In this document: positions 16,915-26,088 of the stretch, piece after piece
How the letters are laid out: each line of letters opens with the position of its first letter
Position numbering within the stretch: the stretch's first letter is position 1
From: Bacteroidota bacterium
GTDB taxonomy: Bacteria > Bacteroidota > Bacteroidia > Bacteroidales > UBA7960
DNA length: 32,430 bases
Reading direction: 5' to 3'
Assembly (NCBI GenBank): GCA_007694165.1
Contig: RECE01000277.1
Location: forward strand, 1 to 32,430
The notes under the pieces: generated by a model
Seen by the model: the letters and a program-made list of their open reading frames with translations, nothing else
The model's database searches: none
Told to the model about the DNA's origin: nothing
Position numbers and translations under genes: made by a program

Positions 16915-18897
16915 TTAATACTTTACCACCTTGAAAGACTTCTTGTCACCACCGGGAGAAAAAATCGTTACAATATATATCCCCGATGAAATATGACCCA
17001 AATCCTGTTCATGGGTAGTATCATTCAGGTTTTCCTCCATCAGGACTCTTCCGTTAAGATCGGAAAGCATCCAGGTGCCGTTGTGCCAGAGGTTTGGATA
17101 ATCGATGGTGATTTTGCGGGTAAAAGGATTGGGTGAAATAGTTATGGCCGGAGTGTCGGGGAAACTAATGTTTGTTGAATCCCAAACACTGTAATTTTTG
17201 AGCATATACTGCCTTGGATCAAAAACAAGTTCCTTAACCTCTTTCTGAATTGTAACCACATATTCCTGCAGGTTTTCCTCCTGAAAGAATCTTACCACTT
17301 GTTCATTGTCATCCGCAAAGATGATCTTAAACTCAAGGGCACCCGCAAAAAACAATGGGTGGTTAGCTGAAGTTGTCTGAGCAGATCGAATGTGAAGCTT
17401 TCCATCCCTTTGCCACCAGAGTATCTCATAGGTAGGAAAACCCTCACCATAGTACCACTGGTCAAAGAACCATTCCCAACTCTGACCGGTCATCAAATCC
17501 ACGGTGTTTCTGAAGTCATCACCAGAGGCAACCCCGTCAGCATAGATGTCCTGAAATTCCTCCATTATACTGAAAAACAACGGGTCATTATTGAGTTCAA
17601 ACCTTAACTGGTGCAGGATCGCCGCGCCTTTGCGATAGCTGAGCCTGCCGTTAAAAATCCTCCATATGTCCTCCAGGAACATAGGAGGGACGTACACGCT
17701 TCCGTCGGGTTGTGATTTGACATTATTATGCGCATGTTGCATCCAGTCGCGGGCAGACTCAGGCCCTATAATGAATTCACGCGAAAGATATTCTGCATAG
17801 GAGGCAAAGCCTTCATTGATCCATATATCACTCCATGTAGCGCATGTAACATTGTTGCCGAACCAGTGATGTGCCAGCTCATGAGCGGTAATATCGAATC
17901 CAAAATGTCCCATGGTAGACATGGTTTGATGCTCCATTGCTCCACCCATGGGTGCCTGGGCATGTCCGTATTTTTCTCCAGAAAAGGGATATGTTCCCCA
18001 AAGCTCCGATAATAACTGCATCATTGGACTGGTTCTTTCGAGGTTCTCTCTCTGGCTTTGTAAAACTTCCGGGTAATTATAAATAAAATTCTGTACCAAA
18101 ACACTGTCATTTTCAGTATCAAGGGGAGCCATAAAACTAAACTCCTGGTAATTGCCTACGGCCATTGAAATGAGATAATAAGCAATGGGATACCTTGATT
18201 TCCACTCATATCTCAGTCTTTGGTCGGGCAAATGGGTAACCTGTTGCAGCAAACCATTGGAGGCAGCGATAAACCCGGGCGGTGTTGTTATAAAAACATG
18301 CACACTGTCAGCCTTGTCATTGAGCACCTGCTTTACAGGAAACCATTGCCGGGCGTTGTGGGGCTCTGATAGAGTCCACAACACAGGATCTCCAAAGCTA
18401 TTGGTGGCTGTCTGTATTCCTGAAAAAAAACCCTCCGGGGAAGGCTCACCGGAATAAAAAACCTGCAAATCAATCATTGTACCTTGTGGTTTCATTGCAC
18501 CCAGATCAATCTCCAGTACATCATTTTCATGTTGAAATGACAGATCTTCCCCTCCCATGACAACCTGACTTACTGTATGTGCAGCCCATAATTCCAGCAC
18601 AAGGTATTGGGTGCCAGGTGTTACAATTTCCGAAACCACCTGCACAGAACCATGAATAAAGGTCGTGCCCGGATGCACTTCCAAATCCAAACCGTAAAAT
18701 TTTACATCGTAATCATGAACGCGCACGTCCTGCTCATAAATCCCTATGGAAGGAAAGTCCAATCGTGCCTTTGCACAGTAATGGGAGCAGTTGTGTTGCG
18801 GAAATTCACGGTGATGAAACTGTGCCTGAGTGGAAAACGCAAGGAATAAAAGCACAACAATAAATGGAGAATAAAACAATCGGAGCGGAGTATTCAT
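16915..18897 (-). CDS. Secreted M1-family aminopeptidase with T9SS domain
   Basis: A 660-residue zinc metallopeptidase that removes N-terminal residues from peptides. A signal peptide (about 1-26, ending STQAQ) is followed by the M1 N-terminal beta domain and the catalytic domain. The exopeptidase motif appears as GGAMEH (318-323; usual form GAMEN, so the final Asn is His). The zinc site is HELAHHWFGN with His339, Glu340 and His343, and the third ligand Glu362 lies in NEGFASYAEY. A T9SS tail (about 585-660: ISPNPFTRKITI, SDLNGRVLME, SSGIYIVTIF) marks it for the outer surface. A purine-rich AAGGAAAG lies just upstream of the ATG and supports this start. It probably works with the subtilisin-like protease in extracellular protein digestion. 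Confidence 0.94.
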   Translation of the reverse strand: MNTPLRLFYSPFIVVLLFLAFSTQAQFHHREFPQHNCSHYCAKARLDFPSIGIYEQDVRVHDYDVKFYGLDLEVHPGTTFIHGSVQVVSEIVTPGTQYLVLELWAAHTVSQVVMGGEDLSFQHENDVLEIDLGAMKPQGTMIDLQVFYSGEPSPEGFFSGIQTATNSFGDPVLWTLSEPHNARQWFPVKQVLNDKADSVHVFITTPPGFIAASNGLLQQVTHLPDQRLRYEWKSRYPIAYYLISMAVGNYQEFSFMAPLDTENDSVLVQNFIYNYPEVLQSQRENLERTSPMMQLLSELWGTYPFSGEKYGHAQAPMGGAMEHQTMSTMGHFGFDITAHELAHHWFGNNVTCATWSDIWINEGFASYAEYLSREFIIGPESARDWMQHAHNNVKSQPDGSVYVPPMFLEDIWRIFNGRLSYRKGAAILHQLRFELNNDPLFFSIMEEFQDIYADGVASGDDFRNTVDLMTGQSWEWFFDQWYYGEGFPTYEILWWQRDGKLHIRSAQTTSANHPLFFAGALEFKIIFADDNEQVVRFFQEENLQEYVVTIQKEVKELVFDPRQYMLKNYSVWDSTNISFPDTPAITISPNPFTRKITIDYPNLWHNGTWMLSDLNGRVLMEENLNDTTHEQDLGHISSGIYIVTIFSPGGDKKSFKVVKY

Positions 18898-18911
18898 AAT
18901 CTTTCCTTGTT

Positions 18912-19190
18912 TTAATGCAAAACAGCGAATATCAATTTACCGGACATCTTAACCTTGTCGTCGACAAGCACATAAAGATAAGCATTGTTTGAGAATTTGC
19001 CGGAAGAATCAGAGGTTAAAAAGCGCCCAATGCTCGCTTCTTGTGCAGAATCGCACACAGCATGCACGATTTCGGACACCTTACACTTCGGGTCTGATTC
19101 GTTCTTCGGTTGATCCAGACCGGAATTATTGACAGATAGTTTTCCAACTCTCTGAAAGAAAGGCACATATTTTTCCTTCACGACAAACAA
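18912..19190 (-). CDS. Possible small protein of 92 residues, unrecognised
   Basis: An open frame of 92 codons that ends 14 bp before the M1 peptidase start on the same strand, a spacing typical of an operon. About 60 percent of its codons start with a purine, as in real genes. It has no signal peptide, membrane segment or domain that I recognise. Cysteines occur at about residues 36 and 46. No good start signal was seen. It may be a real leader gene or chance open sequence in the long M1 5' region. Confidence 0.28.
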   Translation of the reverse strand: MFVVKEKYVPFFQRVGKLSVNNSGLDQPKNESDPKCKVSEIVHAVCDSAQEASIGRFLTSDSSGKFSNNAYLYVLVDDKVKMSGKLIFAVLH

Positions 19191-19208
19191 GGCAGCTAAT
19201 TCCCTAAA

Positions 19209-19223
19209 AAACTGAAACAGTTT
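19209..19223. promoter_or_regulatory. Candidate operator palindrome upstream of tetR
   Basis: AAACTG-AAA-CAGTTT is a perfect 6-bp inverted repeat with a 3-nt centre, about 170 nt before the TetR start. Its size suits a TetR-family dimer site, and TTTG at 19221-19224 overlaps it. The assignment is inference from position only. Confidence 0.25.
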
Positions 19224-19358
19224 GTAACGTTTTCATTCTTCAGTCGTCTTATTTCTACAATGGGGTTTAACAGGGCATGCTAATGATTTCCCTGATGAAA
19301 AACATTTTTTTATTGCAGCTAAGAACAATTTGGCACATTTAATGTTAGACACAAAAAA

Positions 19359-19369
19359 CGTTTAAAACG
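19359..19369. promoter_or_regulatory. Second candidate operator close to the tetR start
   Basis: CGTTT-A-AAACG is a small perfect inverted repeat 25 nt before the TetR ATG, within the likely 5' leader or promoter. It could be an autoregulatory site. At 11 bp in AT-rich sequence, chance is a real alternative. Confidence 0.2.
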
Positions 19370-19393
19370 AAAAAAGTTTCACCCACCACAATC

Positions 19394-20035
19394 ATGGATA
19401 CAAAAGCAAGAATTCTCCAACAGGCATCCACAATGTTTCTCAGGTATGGAATCCGTTCCATTACCATGGACGAAATTGCGCAATCATTAGGAATTTCAAA
19501 ACGTACGCTTTACGAAAGTTTTTCCAATAAGGAGGATTTGCTGACCCATTGCATCGAATATCAACACGTGGAGAATAAAAGGATAAGGGATATCATCCTT
19601 GCAGAAAATGAAGATGACCCACTGGAAATAATACATCAGCATTTCCGCCAGGCTCTGATAATCCTCAACAGTCTCCATCCCAATTTTTTCAATGATTTAC
19701 GCAAATATCATCCCCGCATCTGGAAAGAACAAATCGAAAGCAAGCAGGAAGAAAACATCGAATTTACGACTTCTATGATCATGCAGGGTGCTTCCAAAGG
19801 GGTTTTCCTGGAAAACGAGCATCCGGAGATATTGAGCACCATGATTCATTCGGTGATGCAAATGATAACCCTGGGTGATATTTTCCCGGAAACAAGATAT
19901 CCACGCTCAGAAGTAATCAGGCAAGTGATGCTGAATTTTATCCGGGGCCTTGCAACAGAAGAGGGCCTGAGGCTTATTGATGAAAAATTCAGTCAGAATC
20001 CTTCCGGCATCAATCAAAATCAAAAGTCCTATTAA
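19394..20035 (+). CDS. TetR/AcrR-family transcriptional regulator
   Basis: A 213-residue repressor-type protein. The N-terminal helix-turn-helix is canonical (residues about 4-50: ILQQASTMFLRYGIRSITMD, then EIAQSLGISKRTLYESFSNK). The C-terminal ligand-binding domain (about 60-205) is not specific enough to name an inducer. It is the first gene of a six-gene plus-strand run, and TolC starts 15 bp after its stop. It therefore most likely represses its own efflux operon and releases it when a pump substrate binds. Two small palindromes upstream are possible operators. Confidence 0.93.
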   Translation: MDTKARILQQASTMFLRYGIRSITMDEIAQSLGISKRTLYESFSNKEDLLTHCIEYQHVENKRIRDIILAENEDDPLEIIHQHFRQALIILNSLHPNFFNDLRKYHPRIWKEQIESKQEENIEFTTSMIMQGASKGVFLENEHPEILSTMIHSVMQMITLGDIFPETRYPRSEVIRQVMLNFIRGLATEEGLRLIDEKFSQNPSGINQNQKSY

Positions 20036-20050
20036 GCAATCAACAGAAAA

Positions 20051-21391
20051 ATGAACATTCTCACAAGACTCATTGCGGTAACTTTGATTTTCCTGGCAGT
20101 ATTGCCACTCAAAGCCCAGTCAGACACTTTATATCTCACGAGAGAATCAGCCCTGGAAATGGCATTGGAAAACAACCCTTCCATAGCCATAGCCCGGTTG
20201 GAGAAGGCGCGTCTTGAAGCGCGTGTTAATGAGGCACGCGGCAATTTGCTTCCTTCTCTCAATGCTACCGGATCCTATACACGCAACCTCAAGAAACAGG
20301 TGATTTTCTTTCCTGAAGAAATGGCTCCGCTTTTTGGCGGTGTTACAGCGTTGGAAGTAGGAAGTGACAATTCTTTCATGGGTGGACTTCAACTGGCACT
20401 ACCACTATACAATCCTGCCATATATGCAGGTATAGATGCCGCCAGGACAGAACAAAAAATCGCAGAAGAAAACTACAGGGCCCAGACCATAGAGCTTACA
20501 TATATTTTACAAAGGGCCTGGAATGACGCCCTGCTGGCACGGGAATCCTATGAAGTTATTCGCTTTAGCTTTGAAAACGCCAGAGAAAACCTGGAAAACA
20601 TCCGTAAAATGCATGCGCAAGGTCTGGTTGCAGAATATGACCTTATCAGGGCAGAAGTTCAAACCGAAAACCTCAGGCCCGATGTTTTGCAAGCAGCAAA
20701 TGCATTTGATCTCAGCCTGAGTTTCCTGAAAACCCTTTTGGGAGTAGAGGAAATCATCCCTGTAACCATCGAAGGAGACCTGCTTGAAAGTTCTGAGGAG
20801 ATGCTGCGCAACTTTAACATTACCGAGGCCGAAAGGGCTCTTCACAGCAATCCGGATTATGTAAACCTGGGGTTGCAGCGGGATTTAATCCTCAAACAGG
20901 CCAAATCTGTCAAGGCTACCTCACTCCCAAGTATTACCGCGGTAAGCAACTACATGTATCTTACCGAAGCCAACAACTTCAGGTTTGGTGATTATAACTG
21001 GGTAAACACAGCTTCGGCAGGATTGCAACTGAGCATCCCGATTTTCAGGGGACTTACCAACCGCAACCAGGTGAAACAACTGGAGATAGGAGCCAAACAA
21101 ATTCAATTGCAACGGGAATACCTGAGAAACAACCTGAGCATCGAATTATCAAGCATTTTAAAAAGCATGGATGTAGCCCTGGAAAAGGCCGTTCATGCCC
21201 GACGCAACGTTGAACTGGCACAAAGAGGTTACGACATCTCCAGACTCCGGTACGAATCAGGACAGGGAACACTTCTTGAGGTGAATGACTCAGATGTATC
21301 CATGACACGGGCACGCTTTAATCTGCTCATGGCAAAACATGAACTGCTGCAGGCAAAAGCTCAGTACGACAGGTTTATCGGTCAAAATTAA
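20051..21391 (+). CDS. TolC-family outer-membrane efflux protein
   Basis: A 446-residue protein with a signal peptide (about 1-23, ending LKAQ) and two outer-membrane efflux (OEP) repeats, at about 30-215 and 250-440. Each is rich in long amphipathic helices (for example ALEMALENNPSIAIARLEKA and RRNVELAQRGYDISRLRYES). It should form the trimeric outer-membrane duct of the tripartite pump encoded by the next two genes. Spacing to TetR is 15 bp and to the adaptor 63 bp. The family and order match P. gingivalis PG0538. Confidence 0.94.
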   Translation: MNILTRLIAVTLIFLAVLPLKAQSDTLYLTRESALEMALENNPSIAIARLEKARLEARVNEARGNLLPSLNATGSYTRNLKKQVIFFPEEMAPLFGGVTALEVGSDNSFMGGLQLALPLYNPAIYAGIDAARTEQKIAEENYRAQTIELTYILQRAWNDALLARESYEVIRFSFENARENLENIRKMHAQGLVAEYDLIRAEVQTENLRPDVLQAANAFDLSLSFLKTLLGVEEIIPVTIEGDLLESSEEMLRNFNITEAERALHSNPDYVNLGLQRDLILKQAKSVKATSLPSITAVSNYMYLTEANNFRFGDYNWVNTASAGLQLSIPIFRGLTNRNQVKQLEIGAKQIQLQREYLRNNLSIELSSILKSMDVALEKAVHARRNVELAQRGYDISRLRYESGQGTLLEVNDSDVSMTRARFNLLMAKHELLQAKAQYDRFIGQN

Positions 21392-21454
21392 TTCCGGGCC
21401 TTTTACGTTTTGCAGCATTTTTTTCAACGATAACAATTAAACATCATACATATA

Positions 21455-22489
21455 ATGAAAGCTTCAACAAAAATCCAGACTACAATTCTTACCCTCTCCT
21501 TACTTATATTTGCCGCATGCCAGACAGCTGTCGAGCAGGAAGAACAAGACAGCAAAGTGCTTGTAAGGGTAAAACCATCATCAATGCACACCGTGGTCAA
21601 CAATCTGGAATTTACCGGTACGGTATTGCCCTATGAAGAGGCCCATATTGCACCGGCAGTGCCTGCACGTATCAACAGAATACTGGTAGATGTGGGCGAT
21701 AAGGTATCAAAAGGACAACTTTTGGTTGAAATGGACAACACGCAGTTGTTCCAGGCCCAGGTGCAGCTGGACAACCTGAAAACGGAGCTCGCCCGCCTTG
21801 ACACCTTACTGAAAGCGGGTGCGGTTACCCAACAGGCATATGACCAGCTGAGAACACAGTACCAGGTTGCACAAAGCAATATCGACAACCTTTCCACACA
21901 CACACAAGTGCGTTCTACCCTTGATGGGGTAGTTACCGGGCGGTATTTTTCAGCAGGTGAAATGTTCACCGGAACCCCCTCCCCTGCAGGCAAACCAGCC
22001 ATTGTTTCCATCAACCAAATCAAACCTGTAAAAGTAATCGTGGGAGTTTCGGAAAGATTCCTCCCCCAGGTAACCAAAGGACAACCTGCCGGAGTAACTT
22101 CTGATGTGTATCCCGACCAGGTTTTTAATGGAAAGGTAAACCGGATTTTTCCCACCATCGACAGGGCGACCGGTACATTCAGGGTAGAGATTGTAATAGA
22201 CAACCGGGATGAAAGTCTTCGGCCGGGAATGTTTGCGCGGGTGGCCTTGAGCCTGGGAGAGCATGAAGCCCTGCTGGTGCCTGCCATGTCAGTTTTGAAA
22301 CAGACCGGCTCCAATGAACGATTTGTTTTTGTAATTGAAAACAATACAGCACAAAGACTTACCGTTGAGCCGGGAAGAAAATTTGACGACAGGGTAGAAA
22401 TTCTCACGGGTCTCAATCCGGGGCAACAGCTGGTTATTACCGGTCAACACAACCTCATCCAAGGTTCTGAAGTAGAGATTGTGAAATAA
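21455..22489 (+). CDS. RND efflux periplasmic adaptor (membrane-fusion lipoprotein)
   Basis: A 344-residue lipoprotein that joins the inner-membrane pump to TolC. The signal ends in a lipobox FAAC with Cys22. A biotin-lipoyl-like hybrid domain flanks a short helical hairpin (about 60-170: VDVGDKVSKGQLLVEMDNTQ, LDNLKTELARLDTLLKAGAV, then VRSTLDGVVTGRYFSAGEM). Beta-barrel and membrane-proximal domains follow (about 180-344: FNGKVNRIFPTIDRATGTFR, LRPGMFARVAL). The hairpin is short, as in adaptors that contact TolC with few heptads. It corresponds to PG0539 in the P. gingivalis order. Confidence 0.94.
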   Translation: MKASTKIQTTILTLSLLIFAACQTAVEQEEQDSKVLVRVKPSSMHTVVNNLEFTGTVLPYEEAHIAPAVPARINRILVDVGDKVSKGQLLVEMDNTQLFQAQVQLDNLKTELARLDTLLKAGAVTQQAYDQLRTQYQVAQSNIDNLSTHTQVRSTLDGVVTGRYFSAGEMFTGTPSPAGKPAIVSINQIKPVKVIVGVSERFLPQVTKGQPAGVTSDVYPDQVFNGKVNRIFPTIDRATGTFRVEIVIDNRDESLRPGMFARVALSLGEHEALLVPAMSVLKQTGSNERFVFVIENNTAQRLTVEPGRKFDDRVEILTGLNPGQQLVITGQHNLIQGSEVEIVK

Positions 22490-22526
22490 TCCAGAAAAGT
22501 GATTCAACAGAAAAGCATTTATTAGC

Positions 22527-25500
22527 ATGAGTATTTACAGCACCGCCGTCAAAAGACCCATTACCACCCTGGTAATCTTTATTGCCGTAATTGTAATGGG
22601 GGTATTCAGTCTGCGCAACATGCCCGTCGATTTGTATCCGGAGATAGATCCGCCATTTATAAGCGTATTTACCATTTATCCGGGGGCCAGTGCAGCTGAC
22701 ATAGAGACCAACGTAACCCGCCCCCTGGAGGATAACCTCAGCATTGTTACCAACCTTAAGAACATGACTTCGCAGTCGCGTGACGACATTTCTGCCATTA
22801 CCATGGAGTTTGAATATGAAACCAACCTGGATGAGGCTACCAATGAAATCAGGGATGTTATCGGACGTATACTGCGCTTCCTGCCGGAGGGTATAGAACA
22901 GCCCACCGTGTTCAAATTCTCTTCCGCCATGATACCGGTAATGATGTTATCGGCTACTGCCGATGAAAGCTACCCTGCGCTTGCCAAAATCCTGGATGAA
23001 AGACTTATCAATCCCCTCAACAGGATTGAAGGAGTGGGAGCTGTTGGGATTTTCGGCGGACCGGAAAGAGAGATTCAAATCAATGTAGACCCCCGCAAAC
23101 TGGAAGCTTACAACATGAGTGTAGAGCAGCTGGGAGGCATCCTTGCTGCAGAAAACATTAACCTCCCTTCAGGAAATGTTAAATTCGGAAGCGTAGATTA
23201 TCCGCTGAGATTTACGGGAGAATTTACTGAAAGCAGCCGCATCAACAACATAGTCATCACTTCTTTCAATGGCAATCCTGTTTATGTAAGAGATGTGGCG
23301 GAAGTAAATGACACCCTCAGGGAAATGACCATTGAGGAAAGAATCAACGGACGGCAGGGGCTTCGGCTGATTGTTCAGAAACAATCTGGGGCCAATACCG
23401 TTCAAATTGCCAATGAGGTGAATAAGATGCTTGAGGAGATAATAAAGACTTTACCCCCTGATATAGCCATCGGTGTAGTTTTCGACACTTCCGAATTCAT
23501 TAACAATTCCATCAGCAACCTTATCAACATTCTATATTATGCAGGGATTTTTGTTACCCTTGTGGTGCTGTTTTTTATAGGAAGGTGGCGAGCAACGTTC
23601 ATTATTATCCTTACGATCCCCGTATCGCTTGTTACCGCGTTTATCTATCTTTATTTCACAGGAAATACACTCAACCTGATTTCACTATCTTCTTTAACCA
23701 TTGCCATGGGCATGGTGGTAGATGATGCCATTGTGGTACTTGAAAACATAACAAGGCACATAGAAAAAGGGAGTTCAGCCCGCGAATCGGCTATTTACGG
23801 CACCAACGAGGTGGGACTGGCAGTTGTAGCCTCAACCCTCACCGTGGTGGCGGTATTCCTCCCCATGACACTTATCAGCGGTCTTATGGGATTGTTTTTC
23901 AGACAGCTGGGATGGATTGTAACCATTACCATTACAGTATCTACCATTGCAGCTTTGTCGCTCACCCCCATGCTCTCTTCACAGTTGTTGAAGTTTTCTT
24001 CAGCAAAGCGTACCGGTCTTGGCCCAAAAACCAGCGCCTTTATTGACAATGCGCTTTCAGGTCTTGACAGGTTTTACAGCAACGTACTGGGATGGGGTGT
24101 AGGGAATAAATGGAAAGTGGTTTTCATATCTGTTTCCATTTTCTTTGCGAGTCTTTTTCTTACAGGTTATATCGGAACGGGATTTTTCCCTGAAGCTGAC
24201 AACAGCCGGATTTCCATCAACATTGAATTGCCTACCGGACTAAGGCTGGAAGAAACTTCTAAAACGGCAAGGGCAATTGAAAAAATTATCGAAGAGGACT
24301 ATCCAGAGATAGAAGCTATCAATACCAGTAGCGGATACAGCTCAACAGCCGGCATATTTGGCAATCCACGTGCTGGAAGCCACACCATTGACCTTACTTT
24401 CCGTCTTGTCGCCCCTAACCAGCGCAGCCGTGATGTATGGGAGATTGCAGATGCACTCAGAGAAGAGCTATCAGTGTTTCCGGAAATTGTAACCTATACG
24501 GTACAAACCGAAGGTGGAGGATTTGGGGCCGGTGCACCCGTTCAGGTGGAAATTTATGGTGATGATTTCAATACAACCAACGCTTTTGCTGAAGAGCTTG
24601 CCCAAAAAATGAGAGCAATAGAAGGCACCAGAGATGTTGACCTTAGCCGTGGTCCGGAAAAACCCGAATTGCGCATTGTTCCCGACCAGGAGAAAATGGC
24701 AATGTTTGGCTTGAATACCAATACGGTATCAAGAGCTATCCGCAACCGGATTGAAGGGATGACAGCCACCCGGTTCCGCGAAGACGGCGATGAATATGAC
24801 GTAGTAATTCGCCACAAGGAGGAGTTTCGAAACACCTTTTCTGACATAGAGAACATACAGGTATTGAACCCCATGGGCCAGATGGTAAGGCTAAAGGAAT
24901 TTGCATCCATTGAAGAGTTTTACAGCCCTCCCAATATTGAGCGTAAAAACCGTATGCGGTACCTCACTGTCAACAGTCAGCTCCATGGGCGCTCCCTTGG
25001 CAACGTCACAACCGACATCCAGGCGGCCATTGAAGAGATGGAAATCCCCCCGGGGATTACGTACCGGTTTGCCGGAGAAATACAGGAACAACAGGATGCA
25101 TTTGCAGACCTTGTTTTACTGCTGTTGCTGAGTATATTCCTTGTGTATGTGGTGATGGCCTCTCAGTTTGAGTCTTTCTCCATGCCCTTTATCATTATGC
25201 TGGCAGTGCCCTTCTCCTTTACCGGTGTATTACTGGCATTATTTATCAGCGGAGGAGAATTGAATGTTATTTCCTTTATCGGTGCCATTATTCTGGTGGG
25301 GATTGTGGTAAAGAACTCCATAGTACTGGTGGATTATACCAACCTGCTTGTGGGCAGGGGCAAAAGCATCGTCACCGCTGTGCGAATGGCCGGGAAATCG
25401 CGTTTGCGTCCCGTGTTGATGACTACTCTTACCACCCTGCTGGCCATGATACCCCTTGCCATTTCCACAGCAGAAGGTTCGGAAATATGGCAACCTATGG

Positions 25501-25643
25501 GTGTAGCAGTTATTGGGGGCTTGAGTTTTTCAACGCTCATTACCCTGGTATTTGTGCCTGTAGTATACACTTTGAATGGTGCCAGAAAAATTAAAAAAGC
25601 GCGCAAACGCAACCGAAAAGCACTGTTGCTGCAAGCCCAATAA
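22527..25643 (+). CDS. RND multidrug efflux permease (HAE1 family, AcrB-like)
   Basis: A 1038-residue inner-membrane proton antiporter of full family length. The first transmembrane helix begins at about residue 12 (TLVIFIAVIVMGVFSLRNMP). Two large periplasmic porter loops alternate with two groups of transmembrane helices. The proton-relay aspartates are present as Asp399-Asp400 in GMVVDDAIVVLEN. The helix 10-11 region shows VGIVVKNSIVLVDYTN, with Lys and Asn as in proton-driven pumps. Substrate cannot be told from sequence; drugs, bile salts or lipids are all possible. It lies 37 bp after the adaptor gene and matches PG0540. Confidence 0.96.
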   Translation: MSIYSTAVKRPITTLVIFIAVIVMGVFSLRNMPVDLYPEIDPPFISVFTIYPGASAADIETNVTRPLEDNLSIVTNLKNMTSQSRDDISAITMEFEYETNLDEATNEIRDVIGRILRFLPEGIEQPTVFKFSSAMIPVMMLSATADESYPALAKILDERLINPLNRIEGVGAVGIFGGPEREIQINVDPRKLEAYNMSVEQLGGILAAENINLPSGNVKFGSVDYPLRFTGEFTESSRINNIVITSFNGNPVYVRDVAEVNDTLREMTIEERINGRQGLRLIVQKQSGANTVQIANEVNKMLEEIIKTLPPDIAIGVVFDTSEFINNSISNLINILYYAGIFVTLVVLFFIGRWRATFIIILTIPVSLVTAFIYLYFTGNTLNLISLSSLTIAMGMVVDDAIVVLENITRHIEKGSSARESAIYGTNEVGLAVVASTLTVVAVFLPMTLISGLMGLFFRQLGWIVTITITVSTIAALSLTPMLSSQLLKFSSAKRTGLGPKTSAFIDNALSGLDRFYSNVLGWGVGNKWKVVFISVSIFFASLFLTGYIGTGFFPEADNSRISINIELPTGLRLEETSKTARAIEKIIEEDYPEIEAINTSSGYSSTAGIFGNPRAGSHTIDLTFRLVAPNQRSRDVWEIADALREELSVFPEIVTYTVQTEGGGFGAGAPVQVEIYGDDFNTTNAFAEELAQKMRAIEGTRDVDLSRGPEKPELRIVPDQEKMAMFGLNTNTVSRAIRNRIEGMTATRFREDGDEYDVVIRHKEEFRNTFSDIENIQVLNPMGQMVRLKEFASIEEFYSPPNIERKNRMRYLTVNSQLHGRSLGNVTTDIQAAIEEMEIPPGITYRFAGEIQEQQDAFADLVLLLLLSIFLVYVVMASQFESFSMPFIIMLAVPFSFTGVLLALFISGGELNVISFIGAIILVGIVVKNSIVLVDYTNLLVGRGKSIVTAVRMAGKSRLRPVLMTTLTTLLAMIPLAISTAEGSEIWQPMGVAVIGGLSFSTLITLVFVPVVYTLNGARKIKKARKRNRKALLLQAQ

Positions 25644-25652
25644 ACAGGGCCT

Positions 25653-25669
25653 GTTGAGAAACACTCAAC
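25653..25669. repeat. Short hairpin after the RND permease gene
   Basis: GTTGAG (25653-25658) and CTCAAC (25664-25669) form a 6-bp stem with an AAACA loop, 10 nt after the permease stop. No T-run follows. In the 110-bp gap to the next gene it could reduce read-through or protect the mRNA 3' end, but it is weak. Confidence 0.3.
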
Positions 25670-25753
25670 TAGATGTCAACCTATTGTTTAGCTCATAAAT
25701 ATTTGGACCCAGTTTTGATTAACAAACTTGTAACTTCTAATCCAACATAAAAA

Positions 25754-26047
25754 ATGAAAGCAGTATTTATCGTTTATAACCAGGCGCTTACTGAAAGAGT
25801 TTCAGAGATGCTCGACAAACTAAATGCACGAGGCTTTTCGCAGTGGCAGGATGTAAAAGGGCGCGGCACCCACAAAGGAGAACCCCACATGGGAACCCAT
25901 ACATGGCCGGCAATGAATTCTGCTGTGCTTTCTGTGGTGGATGAGTCCCTGGCTCAAAAGATACTTGACGGAGTAAGCAAACTAAACGAAACCGCAGAGA
26001 TGCAAGGCATAAGAGCCTTCACCTGGCACATTGAACAAACGGTGTAA
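25754..26047 (+). CDS. PG0541-family transporter-associated small protein
   Basis: A 97-residue cytoplasmic protein with no signal peptide. It matches the small protein that follows RND pumps in Bacteroidota (PG0541 type): MKAVFIVYNQAL start, EMLDKLNARGFSQWQDVKGR, a His-rich GTHKGEPHMGTHTWPAMN segment, and a closing TWHIEQTV. The alternating strand-helix pattern recalls PII-like regulators, though that is inference. The role is unknown; its repeated position after the permease suggests it tunes pump activity or senses a ligand. It starts 110 bp after the permease stop. Confidence 0.85.
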   Translation: MKAVFIVYNQALTERVSEMLDKLNARGFSQWQDVKGRGTHKGEPHMGTHTWPAMNSAVLSVVDESLAQKILDGVSKLNETAEMQGIRAFTWHIEQTV

Positions 26048-26088
26048 CACCCCCCCTGATTTTTAACTAACTATAAAAACAACAACAA

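Larger units (their letters stand above)
18898..19393. other. Divergent spacer between M1 peptidase and TetR genes
   Basis: About 496 bases. It holds the doubtful 92-codon frame on the minus strand and, nearer the TetR gene, two small palindromes listed separately. I found no convincing -33/-7 pair for either gene. Confidence 0.4.

Noticed and set aside
21631-22416. 261-codon open frame opposite the efflux adaptor gene
   Set aside because: It lies wholly inside a clear adaptor gene on the other strand, has no recognised domain and has biased composition expected of a shadow frame.
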